DNA of 24,224 bases, from NCBI GenBank assembly GCA_019693395.1, contig JAAMXP010000414.1, forward strand, positions 1 through 24,224. The letters run 5' to 3'. Of the stretch, positions 13,474 to 21,851 are shown piece after piece (positions within the stretch are counted from its first letter, which is position 1; each line of letters begins with the position of its first letter). The stretch is from Ettlia oleoabundans (lineage: Eukaryota > Chlorophyta > Chlorophyceae > Chlamydomonadales). A program made the position numbers and the translations under genes. The notes below the pieces were generated by a model, which was not told the DNA's origin, ran no database searches, and was given only the letters and a program-made list of their open reading frames with translations.

Positions 13474-16400
13474 TAGGTAGGTATTGGGACCAAGGCGAGA
13501 TCCGCCTTCACGGTAGGCCTAATCAGGACAGAAGAAGTGGGTTTAGCCGACTGCTCAACACAGAAATGGCCTGGTCATTACTTGGAGTGGTGCGATGGCC
13601 TCCAGGATGGGGGTGGCATCCAAAGTGAATGCAAACTGGCAGGAGTTGCCGCCATGGCAGGCTGGCAAGGCGGGGACGCCATTGACGGTGGCATCTACTT
13701 GCACCGCACTACTTGGCTGGTAAGGCACCAGCATGGAGGGTGGGATGTCCTGCCACCACCCCTGGCCAGCTGGCCTGTAGGTTACTCGGAGGGAGGCTGA
13801 TCCTGCAGGAAGCATTGCATCAAGACATACAATGGAGCCTCGGGTTCTCTGTGGACAGCTGTTGGCAGGGTGTGCACTCAGGCAATCATTGTCCAGAAGG
13901 ACTTGTTAAGCCACACAAACCTCTAAACTCAAAATACTCCAGCTGGAAAGGGTGGAAGCCAGCCTCCAGATAGAGCACCTGAGACGAGCTAGTGACCGCC
14001 TGCAGCCCATCCGTTGCAAAACTCGTTGGCTTTCTGCTGGCGTCTGACACAAGGCACGCCAGGCGCTTGGCTGGAAAGCAAATCATGCAGGCAGTCTGCA
14101 GCGGGCAGCCAGCATACCTGTCCATTAACCGTCAGCATCCATCCGTCATCAGCATTGACGTTGAACGAGAAGTTGCCGGCCGCGGCAAAGTACAAGGCGC
14201 CAGAGAAGCGGGCTGCCCAGTAGTCTGTCTGTTGCACTCCAATAGGCGCTCCCGTACCCCAGTTCAACTGCAGCCCAGTCTCAAAGGTATGCCTCACAGG
14301 CCGCAGACCTGCATGTACAGCAAGTGTTGTTTAAAATCGGAAGCCGGTGGAGGGAGAGGTTCAAAGGCGGGACAAGTGGGTGAAGCACGCAGTGGACATG
14401 CAGCCATAGGACTATCGCAAGCGGGAGGGCTGCCCACGTGCCTGGGAAGTTGCTTGGGAAGCCACGTTGGTCCCAGCGCAGATACATGGGCAGTTGGTAG
14501 TAATCAGCGGCCACCAAGCCAAACAGGCTGCGTGTGCGGCAAGTCAGCTGGCTGTGGTTGGCTGACACAGGGTCACAGGGAATGGCACCGCCCAATACCA
14601 CGGTATTTGCTGATGGATATGTGGCGTTGAAGCCCGCACCGCCAGCTGCCAAGCTCAGCAGAGTGCCACCTGCAATAGAGCCTGCCTGGGTCAGAATAGC
14701 GTCAACAGTGGGTGCATACACCAGTGGTTGAGAGCCCAGGCCCCTCTCATACTCCCCAGCCTCATTCAGGCGCAGCAGCTCCACGCTGTACCTGCCAGCT
14801 GGCAGGTCAGGCAGCATGCACTGCAGGCTGCTGCCGTCCGCTGCGACGCTCAGGCTGCTGCACATAGCATTGCTGCTGTTGCCGGCGGCGGTGATGGCCA
14901 CTTGTGTGCTGCTGGGCCTGGCGTTGAGGGTTACTGCTTCCAAGATCTGGCCACCAAACACCACAGGTGGTGAGGCCGACAGCAGGCGCGGCGTTAAGGC
15001 TGCGTCAAAGCTGAACATGCAGCCTGCTGATGAGCAGTGGGCACGTGGAGTGTCTGGCTGAGACCAGCAGTACAGCTTGAGGGCATCCTACAGCATGCAA
15101 CAAGGGCAGCAGTGTTGCAAACTTTGCATCAAGCCCCGACCCCCTTGGCAGTGGCATGATGCATCAATGCCGCTGCTGTGGTCCGTGGCACCAAAGAAAT
15201 GGAACATAAGAAGAACATCGTGTCACCTTATGGAGCCACTTGGATGGGCATAAAACCACCTCGATGCCGTCCCGTGGGCTGCTTTCCAAGGAGCAGTCTT
15301 TGGCTGAGGGGTCCTCGGCAGAAGCATGTGCCTCGCAATATGTACGGGTGCGGCAGGTGATTGACGTGTCATTGACTGACTCAACGTCGCACAGATGCAC
15401 GGCATTGGGGTTGGAGGTACTCATTGGCACGTAAAGCACCACGACTGGCGTGTACCGCTGCTGCCTGATCAAAATCCCGCTGTCATCTGGTGCAAAACCA
15501 GAGCCTGCATTCAGCCAAGGAAGGCACACCAACGAAAAGGGAGGAAAATTCATGGCCAGCCAGTGCTCCTGCTTTGCAAGCTGGGAAGGGACAACGCTCA
15601 CTTTTGACCCGTCTGGCTCCCTGCCTACCGGCAAGCCTCACCAGCCCACCTGAGATGGTCAGCAGCGTGCCACCGCCCATGCTGCCTGAGGGCGGGGACA
15701 CGCCATCCACCTCTAGCACCAGCTGCACAGGGCTGGCACTGGCCAGGACCACCCCATTGCTCAGCTCCACCAGCAAGCTGTATTCGCCAGGCGGAGCTGG
15801 CAGTGCCAGCACAGACAGGATGCCAGACTGCACCCAACCGAAGCTGCCAGCCCTGAGCCCAGGGACTCCATTGCCAGGTGCTGCTGAAGTTGGTTGGTTG
15901 ACGGGGTGCAGGCTGACGGCTCTGATGTTAGACTCGCCCACCACGCCCTTTAATTCCAGCTCAAGCAGGCCTGCAACAGCAAGAATGCTTTGCCCAGCTC
16001 TGGTTGCAACAAGAACATACAGCATTGACGACCGCACCCGCAGTGCTCAGCACAGACTGCAGGGATGGTGGATCAAGAGGCTAGGTTGTGCCTTTTTAAA
16101 GTCCGTACTGCTGTTTGTGCCGCTCACCTCCAGAAGCAGGAAGGGTGTCCGGCATGATTGAGAGAATACGTGCAGAGCTGCCTGTCCCTGCTGTAACCTG
16201 CACGCCACTCCATTCGTCTGTGGCCAGGGTGGTGTTGCCATCCAGCAGCTCCACGCTCACGCTCAGCACACCAGTCTGTGTGGGTGTGACGGCGCAGGAA
16301 AGAGCCGAGGAATTGCAGGACAGGACCACGCAGGCGTCGTCACCCAGGATTACCTGCATGCATGCAGCGATGGGGAGTGGGAGGGTTTATGCTGGCTAGC

Positions 16401-19400
16401 TTAATGCTCTGTCTGTAATGGTCCCCCGAAACAACAGATGCCACTGCAGGAGCACCCCGTATACTATTCAGCTGCAGTCCACTCCCAGCCAGAAGAGTCT
16501 GAAGAGCAACACACCCTGTGGCTGCCACATGCAGCATCGTCAAAGCCGGCACCAGTCATGGTCAGCATCACGGGCGTGTCTTGCTCCAGCACAGCTGGCA
16601 CGGCATCATTCAGGGTGAGTGTTTCAACTAGCAGGAGCTGCTGCACTTCTTCTGCAAACAAGGGCATGCCCTTGCCGGGTATAATCACTGACAGTGAGCG
16701 CCAGCCCGAAGGTGTGGCTGGTGCCACGGCAGCCTCAACCAAGTCATCTGTGTGTGTCTGCACCTTGCAGGGCACGCCGCCAAGAGTCACCTCCACACCT
16801 GCCAGAAAACAGAGGACGAAGACCTTGAAGCATATGGCAGCCATGCCATGCAGGAAACAAAACCAGGAGTGCCCGCCAGTCCTGGATGTGGCTGAGGTCT
16901 CACCCTGGCTGCTGAGCAGGCCTGAGCCGTTGATCTGAATGATGGCGGCACCCAGTATGGGCGAGGTAGAGGTGATGGAGGTGATAAAGGGGGCGTCACC
17001 CAGGGGATCGTAGACAAAGGCGCAGCGTGCAGGGTCAGCAGCGGTGCAAGTGGCCAGCACGTCGTTGACATGGAGGGTCACCACTCCTGCAGGCCCGTTG
17101 GCCGGGGATACGTAAGCAGACCAGCAGCATGGTTGCCAATGACTTGAGAAAATGGTAATGCTGCTTGGTCACACAGGGCTGACCGCTTGCAACTAATAAC
17201 TCGCCTTGTTGGCTGACGGGGCGGCGCAGCAGGTCAGCAGGGATGGGGCGGGCGAAGTAGTCGCAGCTTCCCTCTACCCTGGTGGTGACGTTCACATTGG
17301 CGCCAGTGCCCAGCAGGGAGGGCCAGGCCGCAACCAGCTGGGGCATGTCGCACCTGGCAGAAAGGAGAGGGTCAAAGGTCACTTCGTAGGTAAACCCGCT
17401 TGCAGCACTGCCCGAGGCGCTCACTGCCACGGTGCCCGTGCCTGGCAGCGCCTGCACTGCCGCCTTAACTTCCTCTGCAGTAGCGTTGTAAGCCACCTCA
17501 ACCGCCTGTTCTGACCCTGGCATCCCCAGCTGGAAAGCGCCAGCTAGGGGGAGTGATGCTGTCCTGACCAGTTCCGCCCAGGCGCGCAAACCCAGGCCAC
17601 CTGTTAGGCCGGTTTCCAGGCTGACTGAGGGGACGTTGTCGTATGCTGCACTAGGGAAGGTCAGCAGCCAGCGGTAGCCGGCGCGCAGGCCTGTGGAGAG
17701 AGCGGTGTGGGTTGCCGTCGCATTTGCTGGCAAGCCTGGACTCAGCTGACTCACTGCCCATGCCACCTCCGCGGCGCTGGCATTAGCTGAGAGGGTGCGG
17801 TAGGCATAGCGGTTGGCCGAGGTCTGCACGTCAAAGGTGCCGCCCAAGCCTTCTGGTGCCACTGCAATGGTGCTTAGCACAGCTGTAGTGGTGTACACAG
17901 GGTTTGCCAGCTGGACTTCCAGGCTGGCGGCCAGGTCTGCATAGGTGTGCGCCACAGCAACCTCCAAGGTTAGCTCCCCCTCCTCATGGCTCTCGGTCTG
18001 CCAGCCATCACTGTTGAGGGCTGCAGGAGCGGTGGCCAGGCTGACCTCCAGGCTGCCAGCGGGAATATCTAGCCAATCTGCCAGGCAGGCTGCCAAGTCC
18101 TCCACCGCCTCGCTCACAGCCCAGCGGCATGCTGTGCTGTTGCTGCCGCCACCTCCAACACTGAACAGCAGCTCGCTGGAGTTGTTTGCGCCAGCAATGG
18201 AGGCAGTTAGCACGAGGGTGCCCGCCTCATACGCCGTCAGCTCGATTGCCTGCTGCTGCCCAGACTGTTGCACAGTTAGACGCACACGCTGCACCTCCTG
18301 GACGCTGTTCCACTGGCGGGTGCTGGATGGTATGCGCACACCAACAGCCAGGTGGTCGCCACCATAATCCTGAAGTCAACAGAGGTGGCAGTGATGGGGC
18401 ACGGGGCTAAATTATGACCAAATGGCAGTGCAAGGCGGTAGTTGAATGCTGTGTAATTTGAAGGCCAGCAACTTTGCCAGGCACGCCCCTTTTCCTTGAA
18501 AGTTGCATCAGCCAGAGTTTGGCCAGTAAATATAAGCAAACCTGTTGGGCGTATGCCTCCAGTAGGATGTGCTCCCCGGTGGTAAGGTTGATGGGCAGCG
18601 ACTGCTGTGAATCATACTTGGACCATTCGTAGCCGGTGCTGGGTGAATAGCCAGTCCTGCATGGCACACCAACGCAACCAAACCCAACTACATAAGAATG
18701 GATTGTCTACCTAAATAGCTGCAGTGCTGTGTGCATCTTGTTGGTTGTAAGCTGGACAACACGCAGAAGAATGGGATGGAGAACTCCGCATTTTTCCAAT
18801 CCAGCAGCTCACCAGCCATTCACAGCACACAACACGGTGCTGACAGCAGTGCCATTTGGTAACAGACGGGTGCCCCACAGCTCGCCCTTGTCATCTGAAG
18901 ACAGGTAGAAGCGGTACTCCCCCGTGGCGGGAGCCACAAAGAACGCCTCCAGCCGGCTGCATGGACACAACCAGTGTGGCAGCAACAGTGTGGGGCGGTC
19001 CACAGCAAGCCCTGTAATCTCTTTTGATTGCCCCAGTACTTCACCAGAAGTACACATGCAACCTGTTTGGCCATCTGATGGCAGCAAAGAATCATACCTT
19101 AGGAACCTGAATCCCTGGTTGGGCAAAGTACGCATAGCATCCAAGACCAGCGTCGCATTGTTGGGTACTGGCTCCCAGGTTGCAAGGGAGCGCAGGTGGA
19201 CGGTGTTGTTAGGAATAGCAAACCTGGGCAGGCGGGGGTGGGGGGGTGGGGGTGGGTGGTTAACAAGCATGGTAAAGTGAGAGTATCATGAAACAACATC
19301 ATAAAGATGGAGACTGGGTTTGGCTGAGGTCATGCCATTAGCAGCAGTCAAAAAGGTCGCGGCCACCGATTTCCGCAGTGGACCGATTCAATAAACACGG

Positions 19401-20779
19401 AGTAGGCGTCCTCACTTTGCAAGATTGATGCCGCGGGCGCCAGGGTACTTGCCAATCTGTTCAAAAAGTGGTTGCCACAGCGAGTCTGCCACCACCTGCG
19501 CTGTGCCTTGCGGCGCAGTGAGGCAGGTGATCTCGTGCGGAGTGCTGATTTGGACCCTGCAGGGCTGCCCAGCAACCATCAGCTCGATGTTGCCCGCACT
19601 TGCTGCGGTGGGAAAGCGGTTGCCACGGATGGTAAGCAGCTGGCCGCCTCCTGGGCTGCCGGTAGGTGGGTCCACTGAGGTGACCTCAGGGATTGCCTGC
19701 AAGTGGGGCAGGGAGCAGCCAGCAGCCTAGGGCCTTGGGCCTTGGGCCTAATGGAACTGGGTAAGCAGCGGACAAAGTGAGCATGAGATGGTTGGGTGCA
19801 CTTGCCTGTGCCATATAAGGCCTGTTGTGGCGGCCGGCCTGGTAGCTAGTGCGGGCAACCTGGGCAGTGCCAACAGGCCACATGCCTTCATGCCAGTCCA
19901 AGGTTGCATTGGACGAGAAGGCTGGCTGGGCCGGGTCGGGCAGGGTGCAATTCAGCCTGTAGAAGCCGGACTCCAAAGCGAATGAGGTTGCACCCTCCTC
20001 ATCAACGACACGACAAACTGCGAGGTTGGGGGCACGATCATGGTGAAGTGGTTATTTCTTGAGCGACTCCTTCAACGTTGCCAGCTCAGCACCTTGGTAG
20101 TCGGTATGGACGGACTGGAAGAGGCATTTCTGTGTGTTGATGCAGACACATTACCTCACCTGCGTCTCCCATCCTGACAATGGGGAGGTCCTGGGAGCCA
20201 AAGGAGCTCATGTGCCCCTTGGACGGCCCTATCAGCTGCACCGTGTCGGGTGCCAGCTCGCCGCCCTGCCTCACCTCCACCACGGCTGCGGGACAGCAGA
20301 AAGGCAGGGGGAGCTATTGAGACAGTCGAACCGGCATTCAAGGGCGGTTTGTGCATCAGCACCAATGATGTCAAGTTCGGTTCGTAGATTTGCAACGTGC
20401 CTGGTGTTGCGCCAGCTGTGTAATGAAGGCAGCAGACCGTCGCTTCGCCAGCGGGACTGGACACTGTCAGTGGCACCAAAGTAGGCGAGCCCTCCTGCCA
20501 TGCAGGCCGTGCCATCTCACATATCAAGCGTGCAGATGTGCTGTAGTAGTCTATCACATTGCAAGCCACTCCCCCAGCTGTCACCCTGGTGACGCCGCTC
20601 GAGGCGTCGAACAACAGATGACCGGTGATGACGAGGCGCGTCCCGCCTGCAAAGCTGAGCGCCTGCGGGCTAAAATCGGTGATGACGGGTCCTCGATCAG
20701 CCATGCAGTAGGCCTCCTGAGCTGCAAACGAGGCGAGCAGAAGCAGGAGGCCGAGGGCGCGGCCCGAGGCGGTGGTCAT
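757..20779 (-). CDS. PKHD1L1: Fibrocystin-L (PKHD1L1)-like giant type I membrane protein, 51 exons, 4,188 aa
   Basis: Complete gene. The ATG at 20779 follows an in-frame TAA five codons upstream and opens a signal peptide; the stop is at 757-759. The 51 exons join with matching phases to 12,567 nt. Domain order: TIG, TIG, PA14, repeat block, TIGs, second PA14, TIGs, G8 (about aa 2156-2275), parallel beta-helix, G8 (about aa 2970-3100), beta-helix, stalk, transmembrane helix (aa 4056-4080), cytoplasmic tail of about 108 aa. Length and order match animal fibrocystin-L, a cell-surface protein of the stereocilia coat; its paralogue fibrocystin is ciliary. A surface or flagellar role in an alga is inference. 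Six to eight introns begin with GC. Exon coordinates are in the block entries below. A two-gene split is unlikely because every junction keeps frame. Confidence 0.9.
2511..5547 (-). other. Exons 40-47: second beta-helix region
   Basis: Exons 5272-5547, 4833-5099, 4483-4695, 4223-4324, 3900-4109, 3419-3753, 2825-3230 and 2511-2642. Family-typical segments are GNAAAGSDRMGFNVAGDPC, FAGQSPNICTMC, ASFALDWTVGPE, VMFRDVDGSLTGTRG and YRMTFSGSPAK. Intron 45 uses a GC donor (CAG|GCAAGT at 3419/3418). Exon 47 starts at GTATTC after an excellent pyrimidine-rich CTGCAG. Confidence 0.8.
2746..2783 (+). repeat. 16-bp direct repeat in intron 46
   Basis: AGTTGGGTGCCATGCC occurs at 2746-2761 and again, perfectly, at 2768-2783, with a 6-bp spacer (period 22). 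It lies in the intron at 2643-2824 and looks like a recent slippage duplication. Confidence 0.85.
5693..6709 (-). other. Exons 38-39: linker and second G8 domain
   Basis: Exons 6466-6709 and 5693-6346. Exon 39 carries WSQAPWPGGLPP, ANVTLPPGWDVLLDVSPPQL, YIQGNLTFADIPLFLHA and GRLRVGSEGQPF, a second clear G8. Next comes VLAVLDGARLELHGAG with RWTRLAADAQAGDTQITL, the start of the following beta-helix. Intron 38 begins with GC (CAG|GCAAGG); the only GT sites nearby are in the wrong phase. Confidence 0.85.
6871..10532 (-). other. Exons 25-37: first right-handed beta-helix region
   Basis: Exons 10308-10532, 9971-10156, 9713-9758, 9453-9615, 9170-9267, 8917-8989, 8607-8788, 8359-8486, 7899-7982, 7702-7770, 7388-7544, 7128-7276 and 6871-6956. 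Diagnostic stretches are GVLGRYPVHLHMHG, GCAIHDTYQRAVTLHG, HAFFFEDGIEQGN and YWVTNPANQLIGN, all typical of the PbH1 repeats of fibrocystin-L and CEMIP proteins. Introns 32, 33 and 37 have GC donors (CAG|GCAAGA, GAG|GCAAGT, CAG|GCAAGC); for intron 32 a GT donor (TGG|GTAGTG) is also in phase. Intron 32 (7983-8358) holds nothing recognisable. The acceptor of exon 35 could be GTGCAG (used) or GGGCAG six nt further on. Confidence 0.8.
9831..9860 (+). repeat. Short CAG trinucleotide tract in intron 26
   Basis: (CAG)3 TAG (CAG)5 CAA on the plus strand. It lies inside the intron at 9759-9970, between the exons ending SFVK and beginning GCAIHD. It is not translated in the gene model. Confidence 0.75.
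10673..11445 (-). other. Exons 22-24: first G8 domain
   Basis: Exons 11246-11445, 10915-11073 and 10673-10786. The G8 pattern is clear: LWSRATTWGGS, then PLEGDSVVVPADTYVLLDVS, PPQLDTVVLEGTLAFDD, RRILINGGQLLVGS and PFTGSAVVTLHG. G8 domains carry conserved glycines and are found in fibrocystins, CEMIP and TMEM2, where they precede beta-helix regions. Position near aa 2156-2275 is close to that in human PKHD1L1. Confidence 0.85.
11605..13650 (-). other. Exons 17-21: second TIG array before G8
   Basis: End of exon 17, then exons 12882-13414, 12540-12763, 11862-12409 and 11605-11731. About five TIG units: GTGFGSDSELLTVTVGG, SPALGSLFGGTEVVVAGYGF, SPGAGSLAGGTLVNITGSGF, SPARGSTEGGTAVTISGSGF and a divergent one across exons 18-20. 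The total TIG-like count in the protein is about 13, against 14 annotated in human PKHD1L1. Intron 18 begins with GC (CAG|GCAAGC); no in-phase GT exists before the next stop. Confidence 0.75.
13417..13480 (-). repeat. (GCAG)14(GTAG)2 microsatellite at the 3' splice site of intron 17
   Basis: On the plus strand 14 perfect GCAG units (13417-13472) are followed by two GTAG units. In the sense (minus) strand this is a CCTG-type repeat. It supplies the pyrimidine-rich tract, and its last unit overlaps the CTGCAG acceptor for the exon starting at 13414. Confidence 0.9.
13650..14550 (-). other. Exons 14-17: second PA14 domain
   Basis: End of exon 14, then exons 14118-14308, 13921-13999 and 13582-13802. 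PA14 hallmarks appear in order: LQLNWGTGAPIG, YWAARFSGALYF, FNVNADDGWMLTVNGQ, LYLEAGFHPFQLEYFEFRG, SLRVTYRPAGQGW. The acceptor of exon 16 (CTGCAG before 13999) has a poor pyrimidine tract but the only matching phase. Human PKHD1L1 is annotated with one PA14, so this copy stands out. Confidence 0.75.
14550..17086 (-). other. Exons 9-14: first long TIG array
   Basis: Exons 16904-17086, 16515-16798, 16128-16353, 15650-15970, 15260-15504 and 14442-15087. About six TIG/IPT units are visible, for example PFITSITSTSPILGAAII, VDGVSPPSGSMGGGTLL with TISGSGFAPDDSG, and SIAGGTLLSLAAGGAGF. Several introns are phase 1 at a conserved Gly of the TIG core. Intron 14 probably uses a GC donor (CAG|GCACGT); a GT donor 16 nt upstream (AAC|GTGGCT) also keeps frame. 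Confidence 0.75.
17184..18310 (-). other. Large exon 8: degenerate internal repeat block
   Basis: The rest of exon 8 (17184-18369 in total, 1,186 nt) encodes about 390 residues with no named domain I can assign. At least two units share the pattern Gly-x-Phe, then Asn-Ala-x-Ala-x-Glu-Val-x2-Ala-Val-x2-Leu, then an aromatic-x3-Thr-Phe strand: GGTFDVQT...NASAAEVAWAVSQL and AGAFQLGM...NATAEEVKAAVQAL. Similar beta-rich repeats occur in other very large protist and animal surface proteins. Confidence 0.6.
18310..19696 (-). other. Exons 4-8 (start): second TIG and first PA14 domain
   Basis: Exons 19416-19696, 19098-19223, 18813-18956, 18542-18656, and the start of the exon at 17184-18369. Exon 4 is a TIG (VTSVDPPTGSPGGGQLLTI). 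From its end into exon 8 runs a PA14 beta-barrel: FFVAPATGEYRFYLSSDD, then LTTGEHILLEAYAQQ, then DYGGDHLAVGV. PA14 modules bind carbohydrate in several families. Its position after the first TIGs equals that in animal PKHD1L1. Confidence 0.8.
19234..19259 (+). repeat. G-rich tract, possible G-quadruplex (intron 4)
   Basis: Four to five G runs separated by single T on the plus strand. In the sense strand of the fibrocystin-L-like gene it is the C-rich pyrimidine tract just before the acceptor at 19224-19225. Confidence 0.6.
19730..19750 (+). repeat. Three 7-bp tandem units in intron 3
   Basis: GGGCCTT, GGGCCTT and GGGCCTA follow each other directly within the GC-AG intron at 19697-19805. No function is apparent. 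Confidence 0.7.
19806..20779 (-). other. Exons 1-3: signal peptide and first TIG domain
   Basis: Exons 20332-20779, 20160-20285 and 19806-20017. Residues 1-25 form a signal peptide with a Leu-rich core. A TIG/IPT immunoglobulin-like fold follows (motifs PVITDFSP, AGGTRLVITGHLLF, ARLICEM). Exons 2-3 continue a Cys-containing beta-rich stretch. Intron 1 is only 46 nt (GGTTCG donor) and is the weakest junction, chosen because it alone gives phase 1 to match the acceptor before exon 2. Intron 3 starts with GC (CAG|GCAAGT at 19806/19805). Confidence 0.75.
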
Positions 20780-21851
20780 ACCGCCGTGCGGTTACAGGGC
20801 CCTAATTTGCCTTTAATCAACTGGTTCGGTGGGTGAATTGGCCTGATGCTACGGTGAATCCAGATCAATATGTTGACCGCCGAGGTCAGCTAATCACGAG
20901 CAGGCACCCCGAAGGGTGGAATGTGGAGGGCATGATGAACGCGATGCGTGCCACCAGCCACAGCAGAGCATTCCCACCGCTCTCAATTGGACGTGTCTTA
21001 CACAGCTAGGTGCCGGCTCGCAGGTTGGATTCTTGTTGCGCCCAGGTACAGGCCATTTGGCTGGCATAACTCGTGGATGTTACTCGTGGATGATCAACAA
21101 ATTTGTGAGTGCTGACTAGAAATCATGAATCACTGCTGCCGGCCACGGTCCGCTCCCATCCGCACTGGCGCCCTGCTCCCGCCTGGCCGCCGCCCCGGGC
21201 TGACCATCCTCTGCTGCTGGATGAGGAAGGACAGGGGCGCTGCCGAAAGCCGCAAGCTTCAACCATGCCGTATCGTGTCATCTACTTAGCTTGTGCGATC
21301 ATCTGCAGACTGTATGGTTGCTGTGGGGTTGGCATGTTGTGTGCCAAAAGTGGCAGGAACCCGTGGCCCACCAAACACGCAAGCCCTCTCCCTCATGCTG
21401 CATGAGGTCCCTAACCCATGCCTGCTCCCGCTTGGGGGTTGCCAGCGCCATGATCCTGGTCAGCACTGTGCCCTACAGTTCGATTGCGGAGTCTGCTGTG
21501 CCTGCCAGTTCCCACCTGCCCCCGATTTCCCGCCTGTCCCAATTAGGCCAAAAACTGTCAGGCACGTCTGTGCGCAGCAGTATGGCATGGTACAACACAC
21601 AGCTTAAGCGGCAGCCGACGGCACAGGTTCTGCTAACAATGTTGCACACAGAAGGCGACCATCCAGGCTACAGTACATCCCTGTTGCCTTGCAATTGCTC
21701 TGTTCTCAAGCGTATAACGTAACATGTATGCATGATGATGGGATTGGGGGTTTGGGGCGCGGGAAGGGGAGGGGGGGGCGGGCATGCACAGAGTGGAATC
21801 AATGATAGGGTAAAACATCAGCCTGGAAAAAAGGCGAGGGGCCCAATTGGC
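20780..21851. other. Intergenic region between the two minus-strand genes
   Basis: It must hold the 3' UTR of the ligase-like gene and the promoter and 5' UTR of the fibrocystin-L-like gene. A minus-strand TGTAA at 20998-21002 could be the upstream gene's poly(A) signal, but it is about 850 nt from the stop, so this is weak. I see no TATA box, tRNA or convincing coding exon; plus-strand open frames here have no splice sites or domain signal that I can support. Confidence 0.5.
21746..21782 (+). repeat. G-rich tract in the 3' flank of the ligase-like gene
   Basis: Six G runs of three to eight (GGGGG TTT GGGG CGC GGG AA GGGG A GGGGGGGG C GGG). It could form a G-quadruplex on the plus strand, about 70-105 nt past the stop of the minus-strand gene. 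Confidence 0.55.

Noticed and set aside
13417..13480. CRISPR-like array
   Set aside because: It is a plain tetranucleotide microsatellite without spacers, in a eukaryotic intron.
19745..19806. GT donor CCA|GTTCCA as an alternative for intron 3
   Set aside because: It is in phase but a weak donor, adds about 18 residues without family resemblance, and leaves an intron under 60 nt. CAG|GCAAGT is a far better site.
20318..20345. tRNA T-loop-like GGTTCGA on the minus strand
   Set aside because: The flanking bases do not form a T-stem and no acceptor or anticodon arm can be drawn; it is the donor region of intron 1.
21291..21722. 143-codon plus-strand open frame in the intergenic region
   Set aside because: Its translation has no domain, membrane or compositional signal, several other frames are equally open, and it overlaps the expected 3' UTR of the ligase-like gene.
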